Positions 1 through 9,764 of a stretch of 64,000 bases of DNA are shown here, in pieces. Made by a program: the position numbers and the translations under genes. This stretch comes from an uncultured Porphyromonadaceae bacterium (GTDB lineage Bacteria; Bacteroidota; Bacteroidia; Bacteroidales; Muribaculaceae). The stretch lies in NCBI GenBank assembly GCA_947175425.1, contig CAMWMR010000001.1, positions 1-64,000 on the forward strand. The letters run 5' to 3'. Below the pieces are notes generated by a model. The model saw nothing but the letters and a program-made list of their open reading frames with translations, was not told the origin of the DNA and did no database searches. Position 1 is the stretch's first letter. Each line of letters begins with the position of its first letter.

Positions 1-50
1 GTTGCTGCGACATCACAAACGTATGACCCGTGAACGAACAGGACGATAAA

Positions 51-848
51 ATGAGCATGCGCACACCACAGGAAATTCTACAGGCTGCCACAGTGTCGGG
101 CAGCGCAAAAGCCGCCGCCCGCAAGAGCCGCGGCTTTTGGCCTTTAATGGCAGGCAGCGCTCTCGCAGGCGCTTATATCGCTCTTGGCGGAGTATTGTCA
201 ATCATCATCGGTTTCGGTTTCCCGGAATTCAGCGCCGCAAATCCCGGCTTGCAGCGATTGCTGAGCGGTATGGTATTTCCCATAGGTCTTATGCTTGTTG
301 TTGTGCTTGGAGCCGACCTTTTTACGGGAAACAACGCCTTGCTCATTCCTCCCATGTTCCGGGGGCAAGTGCGTCCCGGTGAAGTTTTGCTGAACTGGCT
401 GTTGGTATGGATTGGTAATTTTGCGGGAGCACTGCTGGTTGCCTACTTCCTTGTGTACCTTACAGGAATATGCTCGTCAGGCCCCTATCCTGCGGCTATT
501 GAAGGAATTGCAGCAGCAAAAACAAGCGCATCGCCATGGGTGGTGTTTCTTAAGGGAATAGGTGCAAACTGGTGTGTTTGTCTTGCCGTGTGGCTTGCAT
601 TGGGGGGCAAACGCCTTGGCGAAAAACTCCTTGCATGTGAAATTCCCGTGTTTGCATTTGTTGCACTGGGCTTCGAACACTGCGTAGCCAACATGTTTTT
701 CATTCCGTTGGCAATGATGCAGGGCTTCGAAATATCGGTAAGCGAACTTATGCTTGTTAATCTGCTGCCCGCTACCGTGGGCAATATTTTGGGCGGAGCG
801 CTTTTTGTCGGCGCTTCCCAGTACTATTTGTATAGAAATAATGGCTAA
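51..848 (+). CDS. Formate/nitrite transporter (FNT) family channel
   Basis: Probable pentameric inner-membrane channel for small monovalent anions such as formate or nitrite. The 265-residue product has the family's usual length and about six hydrophobic segments. It starts with a cytoplasmic helix (TPQEILQAA), followed by a Gly/Ala-rich first membrane helix and the LFTGNN-type re-entrant loop near residue 95, typical of FNT proteins. I chose the ATG at 51 because a purine-rich stretch (ggacgataaa) precedes it; a GTG at 30 would add seven residues. The gene overlaps the next by 8 bp, so the two are probably co-transcribed. Substrate cannot be read from sequence. The family call is firm and the substrate unknown. 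Confidence 0.88.
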   Translation: MSMRTPQEILQAATVSGSAKAAARKSRGFWPLMAGSALAGAYIALGGVLSIIIGFGFPEFSAANPGLQRLLSGMVFPIGLMLVVVLGADLFTGNNALLIPPMFRGQVRPGEVLLNWLLVWIGNFAGALLVAYFLVYLTGICSSGPYPAAIEGIAAAKTSASPWVVFLKGIGANWCVCLAVWLALGGKRLGEKLLACEIPVFAFVALGFEHCVANMFFIPLAMMQGFEISVSELMLVNLLPATVGNILGGALFVGASQYYLYRNNG

Positions 849-2706
849 TATACTCAATATAGAAAACCTTACCAAAAGTTACGGCGACAGGCTTCTGTTC
901 GGCGACTTGAACTTCGGTATTGAGCAAGGAGATAAAATTGGCGTGGTTGCCCGAAACGGCACCGGAAAAACAACTTTGTTGCGAATAATAGCAGGCGAAG
1001 AAGCCGCCGATAGCGGAACTGTAACATTTCGAGGGGGCACACGAGTGGCATTTTTGCCGCAACAACCTCATTTCAAACCGGGTCATTCAATTTTTGAAGC
1101 GGCTCTCGACAATCCTTCCGATCCCAAAGCCAAAGCAGTTAACGACTACAGCAAAGCGCTTGCATCAGGCGATGAGCTTGCCACTCAGGCGGCCTATCAT
1201 GCCATGGAGCAGGCCGGTGCATGGGATTATGAGGACAGGCTGCGTCAGGTTCTCACACAATTGGGCTTCAACAATCACAGCGAGGGTGTGGATCATCTCT
1301 CGGGTGGGCAGCGCAAGCGCCTGGCACTTGTGCGCCTTGTAATGAGCGAACCCGATTTTATTATACTCGACGAGCCCACCAATCATCTTGATATAAGTAC
1401 TATAGAGTGGCTTGAGGCATATCTTAAGCGTTCACGGGGCACCTTGCTTATGGTTACGCACGACCGTTATTTCTTGGATAGAGTATGCAGCAAGATTCTT
1501 GAACTCGACAATGCAAGTGCCTATATAACTCAAGGTAATTTTGCCATGTATCTGCGCCGGCGCGCCGAACGCATAGAGGCAATGGAAGCCGATGTTGCCC
1601 GTGCCCGTAACACTTTAAGGCGCGAGCAGGAATGGATGAGCCGGCAGCCTCAGGCTCGCGCAGGAAAAGCAAAATTCCGCATAGATAATTTCTACGACCT
1701 TAAAGAACGCGCACGCGGAGTGCGGCGTGAAGGAAACATAAGTCTCGATGCCAAATCATCGCGTATAGGGTCTAAAATTTTTGAAGCCGAAGGCGTGTGC
1801 AAACGCTTTGGTGATAAAATAATCCTTGACGATTTCAGCTATATCTTTGCAAAAGGCGAAAAGCTTGGTATTGTTGGAGTTAACGGTGTTGGCAAATCAA
1901 CCTTTATCAAGCTGCTGCAAGGTATAATAGCGCCCGACAGCGGTAAATGGAATCTTGGCGAAACAGTACGCTTCGGCTACTATAGTCAGGACGGCTTGAG
2001 TTTCGATAATAATAAACGGGTTATTGATGCCGTTACCGAGCTTGCCGAAGATATTGAACTGAAAGAAGGCGTGAGCATTGCTCCTATGCAGTATTTGCAG
2101 CGCTTTCTGTTCAGCCCTGCCGATCAACAGAAATATATTCATACCCTCAGTGGCGGCGAGCGCTGCCGTTTGCATCTTGCCACCGTTCTTATGGGACGTC
2201 CGAACTTCCTTATATTGGACGAGCCTACCAATGATTTGGATATCATAACATTGGGCATACTCGAGGAATATCTGTGCAAATTCGAAGGATGCGTTATTGT
2301 TATAAGTCACGACCGTTATTTCCTGGATAATATTGTGGATCATCTGTTCGTTATGGAAGGCGGCGGAACAATAAAGGATTTCCCGGGCAATTACAGTGAC
2401 TATCGCGCGTATCTTGAAGAACAGTCAGTGTCTATGCCTGCTGAAACTCCGGCTGCGAAACCTGCTCAACGGGCTACCGCAACACGACCTGAGCGAATGA
2501 GCTTTAAGGAACGCAAAGAATTCGAACTCCTTGAAAAAGAATTGGAAAGCCTTAATGCTGAAAAAGATTCGCTCGAGGAATTTTTTACTTCGGGAGAAAC
2601 TGCAAGTCCCGATGATTTCAATGCAAAGTCACAACGATTCTCGGAGTTGAAAGAGCTGATTGATGAGAAAGAACTGCGTTGGCTTGAACTCTCGGAAAAA
2701 CAATAG
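841..2706 (+). CDS. ABC-F family ATPase, Uup-like
   Basis: Soluble tandem-ATPase protein of the ABC-F class, which acts on ribosomes rather than in membrane transport. Two complete nucleotide-binding domains are visible: Walker A NGTGKTT with LSGGQRKRLAL and LDEPTNHLD in the first half, then NGVGKST with LSGGERCRLHL and LDEPTNDLD in the second. A charged linker rich in Arg/Glu lies between them. The C-terminus (about residues 550-621) is a Lys/Glu-rich coiled coil like that of Uup. No membrane segment is present. The start at 841 (MANILNIENL) begins inside the end of the upstream channel gene; the longer upstream frame reads through that gene and has no homology to the family. Exact ribosomal role is unknown. 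Confidence 0.9.
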   Translation: MANILNIENLTKSYGDRLLFGDLNFGIEQGDKIGVVARNGTGKTTLLRIIAGEEAADSGTVTFRGGTRVAFLPQQPHFKPGHSIFEAALDNPSDPKAKAVNDYSKALASGDELATQAAYHAMEQAGAWDYEDRLRQVLTQLGFNNHSEGVDHLSGGQRKRLALVRLVMSEPDFIILDEPTNHLDISTIEWLEAYLKRSRGTLLMVTHDRYFLDRVCSKILELDNASAYITQGNFAMYLRRRAERIEAMEADVARARNTLRREQEWMSRQPQARAGKAKFRIDNFYDLKERARGVRREGNISLDAKSSRIGSKIFEAEGVCKRFGDKIILDDFSYIFAKGEKLGIVGVNGVGKSTFIKLLQGIIAPDSGKWNLGETVRFGYYSQDGLSFDNNKRVIDAVTELAEDIELKEGVSIAPMQYLQRFLFSPADQQKYIHTLSGGERCRLHLATVLMGRPNFLILDEPTNDLDIITLGILEEYLCKFEGCVIVISHDRYFLDNIVDHLFVMEGGGTIKDFPGNYSDYRAYLEEQSVSMPAETPAAKPAQRATATRPERMSFKERKEFELLEKELESLNAEKDSLEEFFTSGETASPDDFNAKSQRFSELKELIDEKELRWLELSEKQ

Positions 2707-2707
2707 C

Positions 2708-4936
2708 ATGAAGCCATTTACATTGAGTATCCTTATGCTTGCGTCGGGACTTCCCGGGCTGTCTGCCGCCGAAACCGCTGCGACCGACACTCTTGGAGGC
2801 CACAAACTCCGCCCGCTCGAGGTTATGGGCATAAAGCAGGTGCCCGACGGAGGAGTTGCCGTTGAAGCTGTTACGAGAATTTCGGGAGCCGAAACCCGAC
2901 GGCTCGGTATAGAATCGGCAAAAGGAGTAAGTATAATCACGCCCAATTTCTACATGCCCGATTATGGCTCACGAATGACGTCGTCCATATATGTCCGCGG
3001 ACTTGGTGCCCGAATGGACCAGCCTGTTGTAGGGCTTTCGGTCGACAATATCCCGTATCTTAATAAAGATAATTACGATTTCGATGTTGCCGATATTGAA
3101 AGTATAGACATTTTGCGTGGCGCTCAATCGGTGCTTAACGGCCGTAACACAATGGGAGGCCAGATAAACGTGCGCACTTTCTCGCCATTGCGAACCAAAG
3201 GATTACGTGCAATGGCCGAGTTCGGTAGCGGAAATACCGGAAAAGCTGCCGTATCATATTACGGACAGTTCGGCAAAGTGCTGGGAATGAGTTTGGCAAC
3301 TCAGTTCAAACATTCCGACGGATATTTCAAAAATGAGTACGACGGACAGAAATTGGATAAGGAGAACTCCGGCTCAATGCGTTGGAAAACAGCATGGAAG
3401 CCTTCGGAAGCTTTTTCTATCACCAATACAGCTGTTTTGAGCCTCAACAGACAAGGCGGTTATCCCTACGAACGCGTTGCTACAGGAGAAATTTCTTATA
3501 ATGATGAATGTTCTTACAGACGTACCTCTGTTGCCGACGGACTCACCGTTGCCTGGGCGGGGAAAAGGGTAGTGGTGACTTCTCTCACATCGGTACAGTA
3601 CATGGACGACCGCATGGTTCTCGACCAGGATTTTACTCCCGAGCCATATTTCACTCTTACACAAGCACGAAAGGAGTGGGCTTTTACCGAAGATCTTTTT
3701 ACGCGTGGCAGTCGTGGCAAATATAGCTGGCTCGGAGGTGTGTTCGCTTTCGGCCGACGAACGTCTATGGGCGCTCCGGTTACGTTTAAGGATACCGGAA
3801 TAAGAATGCTTATCGAGCAACAACGCAACAATATAAATCCGTATTATCCCATAAGTTGGGATACACGTGAGTTCGTTCTTGACAGTGATTTCACACTTAC
3901 ATCCGGAGGGGTGGCTTTGTATCACGAAAGTACATGGACGCCGGGTAACTGGCGATTTGAGGCTGGCATTCGACTGGATGTGGAACATACCGCACTAAGC
4001 TACCACAACTTTACCGATACGGGATTTTCTACCAAAGAGTTGAATTCCGACGGTTCCTACTCCGATTACAACCATACCGATATACTCATTGATGACAGCG
4101 GCGCATTGGATGAAACATTTGTAGAATTCATGCCAAAATTCACCGCAAGCTACACTGCGGGAGATTTCAAACCGTACTTAACATTTTCCAAAGCTTATAA
4201 AACCGGCGGGTATAACACGCAGATGTTCAGCGATGTCCTGCAGCAGCGCATAATGGCTTCAATGGGTATTCCCGCCAATTATACCCTTGAGGAAATTGTT
4301 GCTTATAAACCCGAGCACAGTTTTAATTATGAAGCCGGTGTGCATTGGACACCGCAGGCGGTCAAGGCCGAAGCAGAACTCACATTGTTCTACATTGACT
4401 GCCGCAATCAACAGTTGACGGTTTTTCCGCCTGGCACCGTTACAGGGCGACTGATGACCAATGCCGGGCGTACACGCAATTATGGTCTTGAACTTTCTGC
4501 AAGCTATCATCCTTTCGATGAACTCATGCTGCGTGCCAGCTACGGTTATACAAATGCCACTTTCCGCTCCTATAACGATGGGCGGGCCGACTATCGCGGC
4601 AAACATGTTCCTTATGCCCCCGAGAACACTCTTTTTGCACAGATTATGTGGCAGGTGCCGCAGCTTCGTTTTCATGGAATAACTCCGGTATTGGATGTAA
4701 ATGCACGCTGTGCAGGCAAAATTTGGTGGAACGAAGCCAATACAATATCCCAACCCTTCTATTGCCTGCCCTCATGCTCTCTGATGTTTGACGCCGAATA
4801 CTGGAATTTGCGGCTTTGGTGCGAGAATATAAGCAATACGCATTACAGTACGTTCTATTTCATGTCTATAGGCAACGAATTTGTTCAGCGGGGAACTCCT
4901 CGCAGGTTCGGGGCAACTTTGCGAATAAAGATTTAA
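2708..4936 (+). CDS. TonB-dependent outer membrane receptor
   Basis: Outer-membrane active transporter powered by TonB. The 742-residue product starts with a signal peptide (MKPFTLSILMLASGLPGLSA). A plug domain follows at about residues 45-165, with VRGLGARMDQPVVGLSVDN and the typical IDILRGAQSVLNGRNTMGG ending. The rest forms a 22-strand-type barrel ending in an aromatic/basic strand (RRFGATLRIKI). It lacks the N-terminal carboxypeptidase-regulatory domain of SusC proteins, and no SusD partner is adjacent, so it is more like a siderophore or cofactor receptor. The gene begins one base after the ABC-F stop codon. Ligand is unknown; no riboswitch or metal-box was seen upstream. Confidence 0.88.
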   Translation: MKPFTLSILMLASGLPGLSAAETAATDTLGGHKLRPLEVMGIKQVPDGGVAVEAVTRISGAETRRLGIESAKGVSIITPNFYMPDYGSRMTSSIYVRGLGARMDQPVVGLSVDNIPYLNKDNYDFDVADIESIDILRGAQSVLNGRNTMGGQINVRTFSPLRTKGLRAMAEFGSGNTGKAAVSYYGQFGKVLGMSLATQFKHSDGYFKNEYDGQKLDKENSGSMRWKTAWKPSEAFSITNTAVLSLNRQGGYPYERVATGEISYNDECSYRRTSVADGLTVAWAGKRVVVTSLTSVQYMDDRMVLDQDFTPEPYFTLTQARKEWAFTEDLFTRGSRGKYSWLGGVFAFGRRTSMGAPVTFKDTGIRMLIEQQRNNINPYYPISWDTREFVLDSDFTLTSGGVALYHESTWTPGNWRFEAGIRLDVEHTALSYHNFTDTGFSTKELNSDGSYSDYNHTDILIDDSGALDETFVEFMPKFTASYTAGDFKPYLTFSKAYKTGGYNTQMFSDVLQQRIMASMGIPANYTLEEIVAYKPEHSFNYEAGVHWTPQAVKAEAELTLFYIDCRNQQLTVFPPGTVTGRLMTNAGRTRNYGLELSASYHPFDELMLRASYGYTNATFRSYNDGRADYRGKHVPYAPENTLFAQIMWQVPQLRFHGITPVLDVNARCAGKIWWNEANTISQPFYCLPSCSLMFDAEYWNLRLWCENISNTHYSTFYFMSIGNEFVQRGTPRRFGATLRIKI

Positions 4937-4997
4937 AAAAAATATACTCTCTGCCTCCGGAAAAATATGTTTCTGCGGCGTATAAAAAATAAAAGCC

Positions 4998-6887
4998 ATG
5001 ACTCAAGATTACAGCCAAATCATTCACGAAGAATCGGAAAAAGTATTTGCCATTATGGCTCCCCGAGTTACCGCCGAGGAACTGTTGAATATTCGCAAAG
5101 CCTTTGAACTGGCGCGGGAAGCGCACAGCACCCAAATGCGCAAGGGAGGCGAACCGTATATAATGCACCCCATTGCAGTTGCGCGTATTGTTGCCGAGGA
5201 TTTACAGCTTGGTGCCGAACCGGTAATGGCTGCATTCCTGCACGATGTCGTTGAGGATACCGACCACACTATCGATGAAATCCGCGATATGTTCGGCGAA
5301 GATGTCGCTTTTCTCGTAAGCGTTGTTACTAAAAAGATAAAGGACAAGTACGACGACTCTCTTCAGGTGGATAATTACCGCCAGATGCTCGATTCGGTGA
5401 AATACGATATCCGTGCCCTCCTTGTAAAGCTTGCCGACCGTCTTCACAATATGCGCACCCTTTCCGGCATAAGTCCCGACAAACAGATGAAAATTGCCGG
5501 AGAAACCGACTATTTCTATGCACCCCTTGCCAACCGTCTGGGCTTGTATAATGTGAAAACCGAGCTCGAGAACCTGAGTTTCCGTTTCCGATGTCCTCAC
5601 GATTACGATGAATTGTGCATGCTTATTTCCCGCGATGAAGAGGCTCAGCATCGCCGTCTCAGTGAATTCTGCGAGCAGATTCGAGCCGTCCTCAACGATG
5701 CAGGCATAAATGCCGGGGTGTTTGTCGAGTATCGTAAACCCTATAGCATCTGGCGCAAAATGCACAAATACGGCGATGATTTCAATCATTTGAAATATCG
5801 CCATTTCACCGAAATCATTTATGATACCCCCGAAGGAATGTCGGAAAAAGACATGGCATTGAAAATATACTCTGTCCTTACCGACCGTTTCCGTGAAAAG
5901 CCGGGTGGCATAACAAACTATATCGATTCCCCTAAAGAAAACGGCTATCAGAGTTTCCATGTTAAACTGCTTGCCGATTTCGGACGCTGGCAGGAAGTAC
6001 ACCTGAGCAGCCGGCGCATGGTAAGAAACTCAGCATTGGGTTGCGTGGCCGCACGCGATGAAGACGACAGTATAATCCGTTGGATTGAAAAATTCCGTTC
6101 CGTTCTGAGAGATATCGCTTTGCAGGGACGCGACGGTACCAATTTCATTGAAAAGGTTGTAAGAGCATTCTACAACGATGACATCATGACGTTTACACCT
6201 AAAGGCAAACCCGTGATTCTGCCTCAGCGGGCAACCGTACTGGACTTTGCATATGAAGTTTCCGATGCTTTGGGTGAAAAGGCAAAGTATGCGCGTATAA
6301 ATGGCTTCCTTTCTTCAATCAAAGCACCCCTGCGCCGTGGCGATGTTGTGGAAATATTTACGGATGAATTGTCTCATCCGCTTCCCGACTGGCTTGATGC
6401 AGCCACTACTTTCCGTGCCCGTAAAGCTGTGAGTGATTATCTTGCATCTTGTCCCGAACCCATATATGCTCGGTGTCCGCATTGCAACCCGATTCCGGGC
6501 GAGGAAATTGTGGGATTTAGAGGTGAAAACGGCAAAATAACATTGCACAAACGCGAGTGTGACGACGCTATAAGTCTGGCGTCCCGTCATGGCGACCGTA
6601 TAGTTTCAGTCGACTGGCTGCCCGACGACACTCTTTATAGTGAAACTATTGTTGTTACGGCAGTCGACCGTTACCACCTCTTTATTGATCTCGTTGACTG
6701 CATAACAAACCGTCTGCATCTCACAATGCAAAGTTTCAACACCGTAACAGCCGATAATATAGTGCGTTGCACAATTTCCTTCGGTGTGCACTCTTTCAAC
6801 GAACTGCAGTCGGTGATGAGCGACATTTCAACTATCGAGGGCGTGGATGAGGTCAAGCGCCTTTCATGTTCGGCAAATTTGCAATAA
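4998..6887 (+). CDS. RelA/SpoT homologue; hydrolase intact, synthetase degenerate
   Basis: Member of the (p)ppGpp synthetase/hydrolase family (629 residues). The N-terminal HD hydrolase domain is complete: H57, H82-D83, E86-D87 and D147 in KLADRLHNMRTL. The synthetase domain (about 235-360) has lost hallmark residues. The region equivalent to YDLLAIR reads LKYRHFTEIIYD, the PGRFKDYI segment reads PGGITNYI, and the EVQIRT motif reads EVHLSS. A TGS domain (about 398-455), a Cys-containing zinc-finger-like region (CPHCNPIPGEEIVGF) and a C-terminal ACT-like domain follow. I infer a mainly or solely ppGpp-degrading, SpoT-like enzyme. It lies 28 bp before the PorE-like gene and may be co-transcribed with it. 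Confidence 0.88.
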   Translation: MTQDYSQIIHEESEKVFAIMAPRVTAEELLNIRKAFELAREAHSTQMRKGGEPYIMHPIAVARIVAEDLQLGAEPVMAAFLHDVVEDTDHTIDEIRDMFGEDVAFLVSVVTKKIKDKYDDSLQVDNYRQMLDSVKYDIRALLVKLADRLHNMRTLSGISPDKQMKIAGETDYFYAPLANRLGLYNVKTELENLSFRFRCPHDYDELCMLISRDEEAQHRRLSEFCEQIRAVLNDAGINAGVFVEYRKPYSIWRKMHKYGDDFNHLKYRHFTEIIYDTPEGMSEKDMALKIYSVLTDRFREKPGGITNYIDSPKENGYQSFHVKLLADFGRWQEVHLSSRRMVRNSALGCVAARDEDDSIIRWIEKFRSVLRDIALQGRDGTNFIEKVVRAFYNDDIMTFTPKGKPVILPQRATVLDFAYEVSDALGEKAKYARINGFLSSIKAPLRRGDVVEIFTDELSHPLPDWLDAATTFRARKAVSDYLASCPEPIYARCPHCNPIPGEEIVGFRGENGKITLHKRECDDAISLASRHGDRIVSVDWLPDDTLYSETIVVTAVDRYHLFIDLVDCITNRLHLTMQSFNTVTADNIVRCTISFGVHSFNELQSVMSDISTIEGVDEVKRLSCSANLQ

Positions 6888-6915
6888 TGCTCTTGCCCGC
6901 GCGTTATAAAGTAAT

Positions 6916-8886
6916 ATGAAGTCTATTGTTTACCATTTGATAATTGCACTGCTTGTTGTTTCGATGGCAAGCTCATGCCGCGGTCCCAAACTGTCGGTAG
7001 CCGACGAACAGATGCAGAGAGGAGAGTACTTCGACGCCTCCAATACCTATAGGAAAATATACAACAAGCTTACAAAGCGTGAAGAACGTCCTTTGCGAGG
7101 TGAAGTAGCCTATAAAATGGCCGAGTGTCATCGTCGGCTAAATCAGTATGCACGTGCAGCGGCTGCCTATCAGAACGCCGCTCGATATGGATATGGCGAC
7201 TCCACCCTATACCTGCATCTGGGACAAATGTTGGCTGCCGACGGCAAATATGCTCCCGCTCTTAAAGCCTATTCCGACTATCTCGAATGGCGACCGGGCG
7301 ACCTGCTTGCCGAAAACGGAGCCGCCGGCGCACGTATAGCACTTGATAAAAGCGGGGCTACGCGTTATGTGGTAAAACAGGATAAATTATTCAACTCCCG
7401 TCGTTCCGATTATTCGCCCATGTACCTGGACAAATCAATGGAGCAAATTTACTTTACAACCACTAACGAGAAAGCTTCTGGTTCACGAAAAAGCGAAATA
7501 ACGGGTATGAAAAAGGGCGATATATGGTTTGCCACGAAGAATGAACGTGGTGAATGGAAACGCCCCGAGCCTGTTGAGGGTGAATTGAATACCGAAGTAG
7601 ACGAAGGAACTCCCGCATTCACTCCCGATGGAATGACAATGTATCTTAGCCGCGCGCGTCGTGAGCCTAATGCAAATACATCGGTAGAAATTTACACCTC
7701 ACAACGCTCCGATGCAAAATGGAGTGCGCCTCAAAAATTTGAAATAACTGCCGATACGGTTTCTGTATATGCGCATCCTGCCGTATCGCCCGACGGACAA
7801 TGGTTGTATTTTGCCTCCGATATGCCGGGCGGATTCGGCGGAATGGACATATGGCGTGTTAATCTTAAAGAGCGTCAAGGCTCGCTCGAAAATCTCGGCG
7901 AATGGATTAATACTCCCGGAAATGAAGTATTTCCTACTTTCCGTACCGATTCTGTTTTCTATTTCTCATCCGACGGACATCCCGGTTACGGTGCACTCGA
8001 TATTTTCCGTGCCGAGCAAACGCCCTCGGGGGGGTGGAGTGTGACGAATATGGGTACACCTGTCAATTCTTCGTCCGATGATTTCGGCATGACTTTCGGA
8101 CAAGGTGAATCGGGATTCTTCTCATCGAACCGAGGCGACAAACGAGGTTACGACCATATCTATTCTTTTGAACTGCCCGAACTTAAAATACTTATTTCCG
8201 GCTGGGTGCTCGATAAAGACGAAGAACCTGTTCCCAACGCGGTAATACGTATTGTGGGTAACGACGGCTCGAATCAAAAACAGATAGCTCGCCCCGACGG
8301 CTCTTTTTCGTTTCCGCTCGACAGAGGCGTAAGCTATGTAATGCTTGCCGGCGCAAAAGGTTATCTCAACTCAAAACAGGAATTCACCAGCGACATTGCC
8401 GAAGAAGATGCCGAATACGGCGTCGATTTCATTCTGGCATCTATTACAAAACCGGTGGTTGTGGATAATATATTCTATGATTTCGACCGTGCCACTCTTC
8501 GTCCCGAATCAAAGACCGCCCTCGATGAACTTGCTCAGGTTTTGCGTGATAATCCTAATGTAACCATAGAAATGGCATCACACACCGACCGTAAGGGAAG
8601 CCATGAGTATAACAACGATTTGTCATCTCGTCGGGCACGTTCGGTAATCGATTATCTTATATCCGTTGGAATCGCTCCCGAACGTCTGCAAAGTCATGGC
8701 TATGGAAAGACTCAGCCCAAGACAATAACAAAGAAGCTCGCCCGCGAATATCCTCAGTTCAAGGAAGGTGACGTCCTCACCGAAGAATATATACTCACTT
8801 TGTCGGAACCGGACCAGGAAGCGGCCGACCAGATTAACCGCCGAACCGAATTCCAGGTTCTTTCCATTGATTATCGCATGTTTTGA
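6916..8886 (+). CDS. PorE-like lipoprotein: TPR, PD40 propeller, CRD, OmpA_C
   Basis: Predicted outer-membrane lipoprotein of 656 residues that should bind peptidoglycan from the periplasmic side. The signal peptide ends at a lipobox-like MASSC with Cys21. It is followed by TPR-like helices (about 25-145), PD40/WD40-type beta-propeller repeats with S-x-D-G-x-x-hydrophobic-Y-F motifs (about 160-420), a carboxypeptidase-regulatory-like beta-sandwich (about 430-510), and an OmpA C-terminal domain with TDRKGSHEYN and LSSRRARSV. This domain order matches PorE of the type IX secretion system, although related proteins occur outside it. Several exported proteins in this window carry T9SS-like tails, which fits. 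The specific T9SS role is inference. Confidence 0.85.
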   Translation: MKSIVYHLIIALLVVSMASSCRGPKLSVADEQMQRGEYFDASNTYRKIYNKLTKREERPLRGEVAYKMAECHRRLNQYARAAAAYQNAARYGYGDSTLYLHLGQMLAADGKYAPALKAYSDYLEWRPGDLLAENGAAGARIALDKSGATRYVVKQDKLFNSRRSDYSPMYLDKSMEQIYFTTTNEKASGSRKSEITGMKKGDIWFATKNERGEWKRPEPVEGELNTEVDEGTPAFTPDGMTMYLSRARREPNANTSVEIYTSQRSDAKWSAPQKFEITADTVSVYAHPAVSPDGQWLYFASDMPGGFGGMDIWRVNLKERQGSLENLGEWINTPGNEVFPTFRTDSVFYFSSDGHPGYGALDIFRAEQTPSGGWSVTNMGTPVNSSSDDFGMTFGQGESGFFSSNRGDKRGYDHIYSFELPELKILISGWVLDKDEEPVPNAVIRIVGNDGSNQKQIARPDGSFSFPLDRGVSYVMLAGAKGYLNSKQEFTSDIAEEDAEYGVDFILASITKPVVVDNIFYDFDRATLRPESKTALDELAQVLRDNPNVTIEMASHTDRKGSHEYNNDLSSRRARSVIDYLISVGIAPERLQSHGYGKTQPKTITKKLAREYPQFKEGDVLTEEYILTLSEPDQEAADQINRRTEFQVLSIDYRMF

Positions 8887-8893
8887 TATTGAT

Positions 8894-9754
8894 ATGAAAT
8901 TCCGCACCGAAATAGGGAAAGTTGATATCCCCGTAGAGATTCGGCATTCCGTTCCGTTGCTCATGCTCGGCTCCTGTTTCACAGCTGAAATAGGAGCAAA
9001 GCTAAATATGGACGGTTTCGATGTAATGTATAATCCTTTCGGTGCGTTATATAATCCATGTTCAATTGCAAATTGCCTGCAGAGAGCTCTTGCCGGTGTC
9101 CCTTATGGTGACAACGATTTGAGAGAAGGGCCGCGCGGATGGCACTGTCTGGACTATTCCACCGTATTCAGCGGGGCGGATAGAAATAGTGTTATAGAGG
9201 CGATAGAAAAAACTCGCAGCGATATGGCCGCACAATTGCAGCGCAAACCTGTAGTATTTCTTACATTGGGCACTTCCTTTGTCTTTGAAGAAAAAACAAC
9301 AGGGCGTGTTGTGGGAAATTGCCATAAATTCCCCGCTTCGTACTTTACTCGCCGTCGCCTTGAACTGTCCGAAATCATTGAGGTTCTTTCCAAATGCATC
9401 GAACTTTTACTTGATGCGGGTGTTAATGAAATTGTGTTTACAGTCAGTCCCATACGGCATACTGCCGATGGCTTGCACGGTAACATGCTGAGCAAGTCCC
9501 TGCTGTTGTTGGCCGTGGAGGAAATGTGCTGTAAATTCCCTCATAAAGTATATTATTTTCCTGCTTTTGAAATATTATATGATGACTTGCGCGACTATAG
9601 ATTTTATGACTCCGACATGAAACATCCGTCGGAGGTTGCAGTAGATTATATATACAGTATTTTTTCGGAAACTTTTTTCAGTCCCGAAACGCGTGAGCGG
9701 GCCGGCATTGCACGGCGGAAATATCTTGCCTCGCAACACCGTCCCATTCTTTGA
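8894..9754 (+). CDS. GSCFA domain protein (SGNH-like)
   Basis: Cytoplasmic protein of 286 residues with the motif that names the GSCFA family (MLGSCFTAEIG near the N-terminus). Other family-like blocks are YNPFGALYNP, the central LTLGTSFVFE and the C-terminal DMKHPSEVAVDYIY. The fold is related to SGNH/GDSL hydrolases, but the physiological substrate is not established. I chose the ATG at 8894, 8 bp after the PorE-like stop codon, because the longer frame overlaps that gene and adds non-homologous residues. It is followed within 10 bp by the MurF-Alr gene, suggesting an envelope-related operon. Function beyond the family name is unknown. Confidence 0.85.
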   Translation: MKFRTEIGKVDIPVEIRHSVPLLMLGSCFTAEIGAKLNMDGFDVMYNPFGALYNPCSIANCLQRALAGVPYGDNDLREGPRGWHCLDYSTVFSGADRNSVIEAIEKTRSDMAAQLQRKPVVFLTLGTSFVFEEKTTGRVVGNCHKFPASYFTRRRLELSEIIEVLSKCIELLLDAGVNEIVFTVSPIRHTADGLHGNMLSKSLLLLAVEEMCCKFPHKVYYFPAFEILYDDLRDYRFYDSDMKHPSEVAVDYIYSIFSETFFSPETRERAGIARRKYLASQHRPIL

Positions 9755-9764
9755 CAATCACATT

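Noticed and set aside
754-840. N-terminal extension of the ABC-F protein from an upstream Met
   Set aside because: It overlaps the FNT channel gene in another frame and bears no relation to the ABC-F family. The ATG at 841 gives the normal start.
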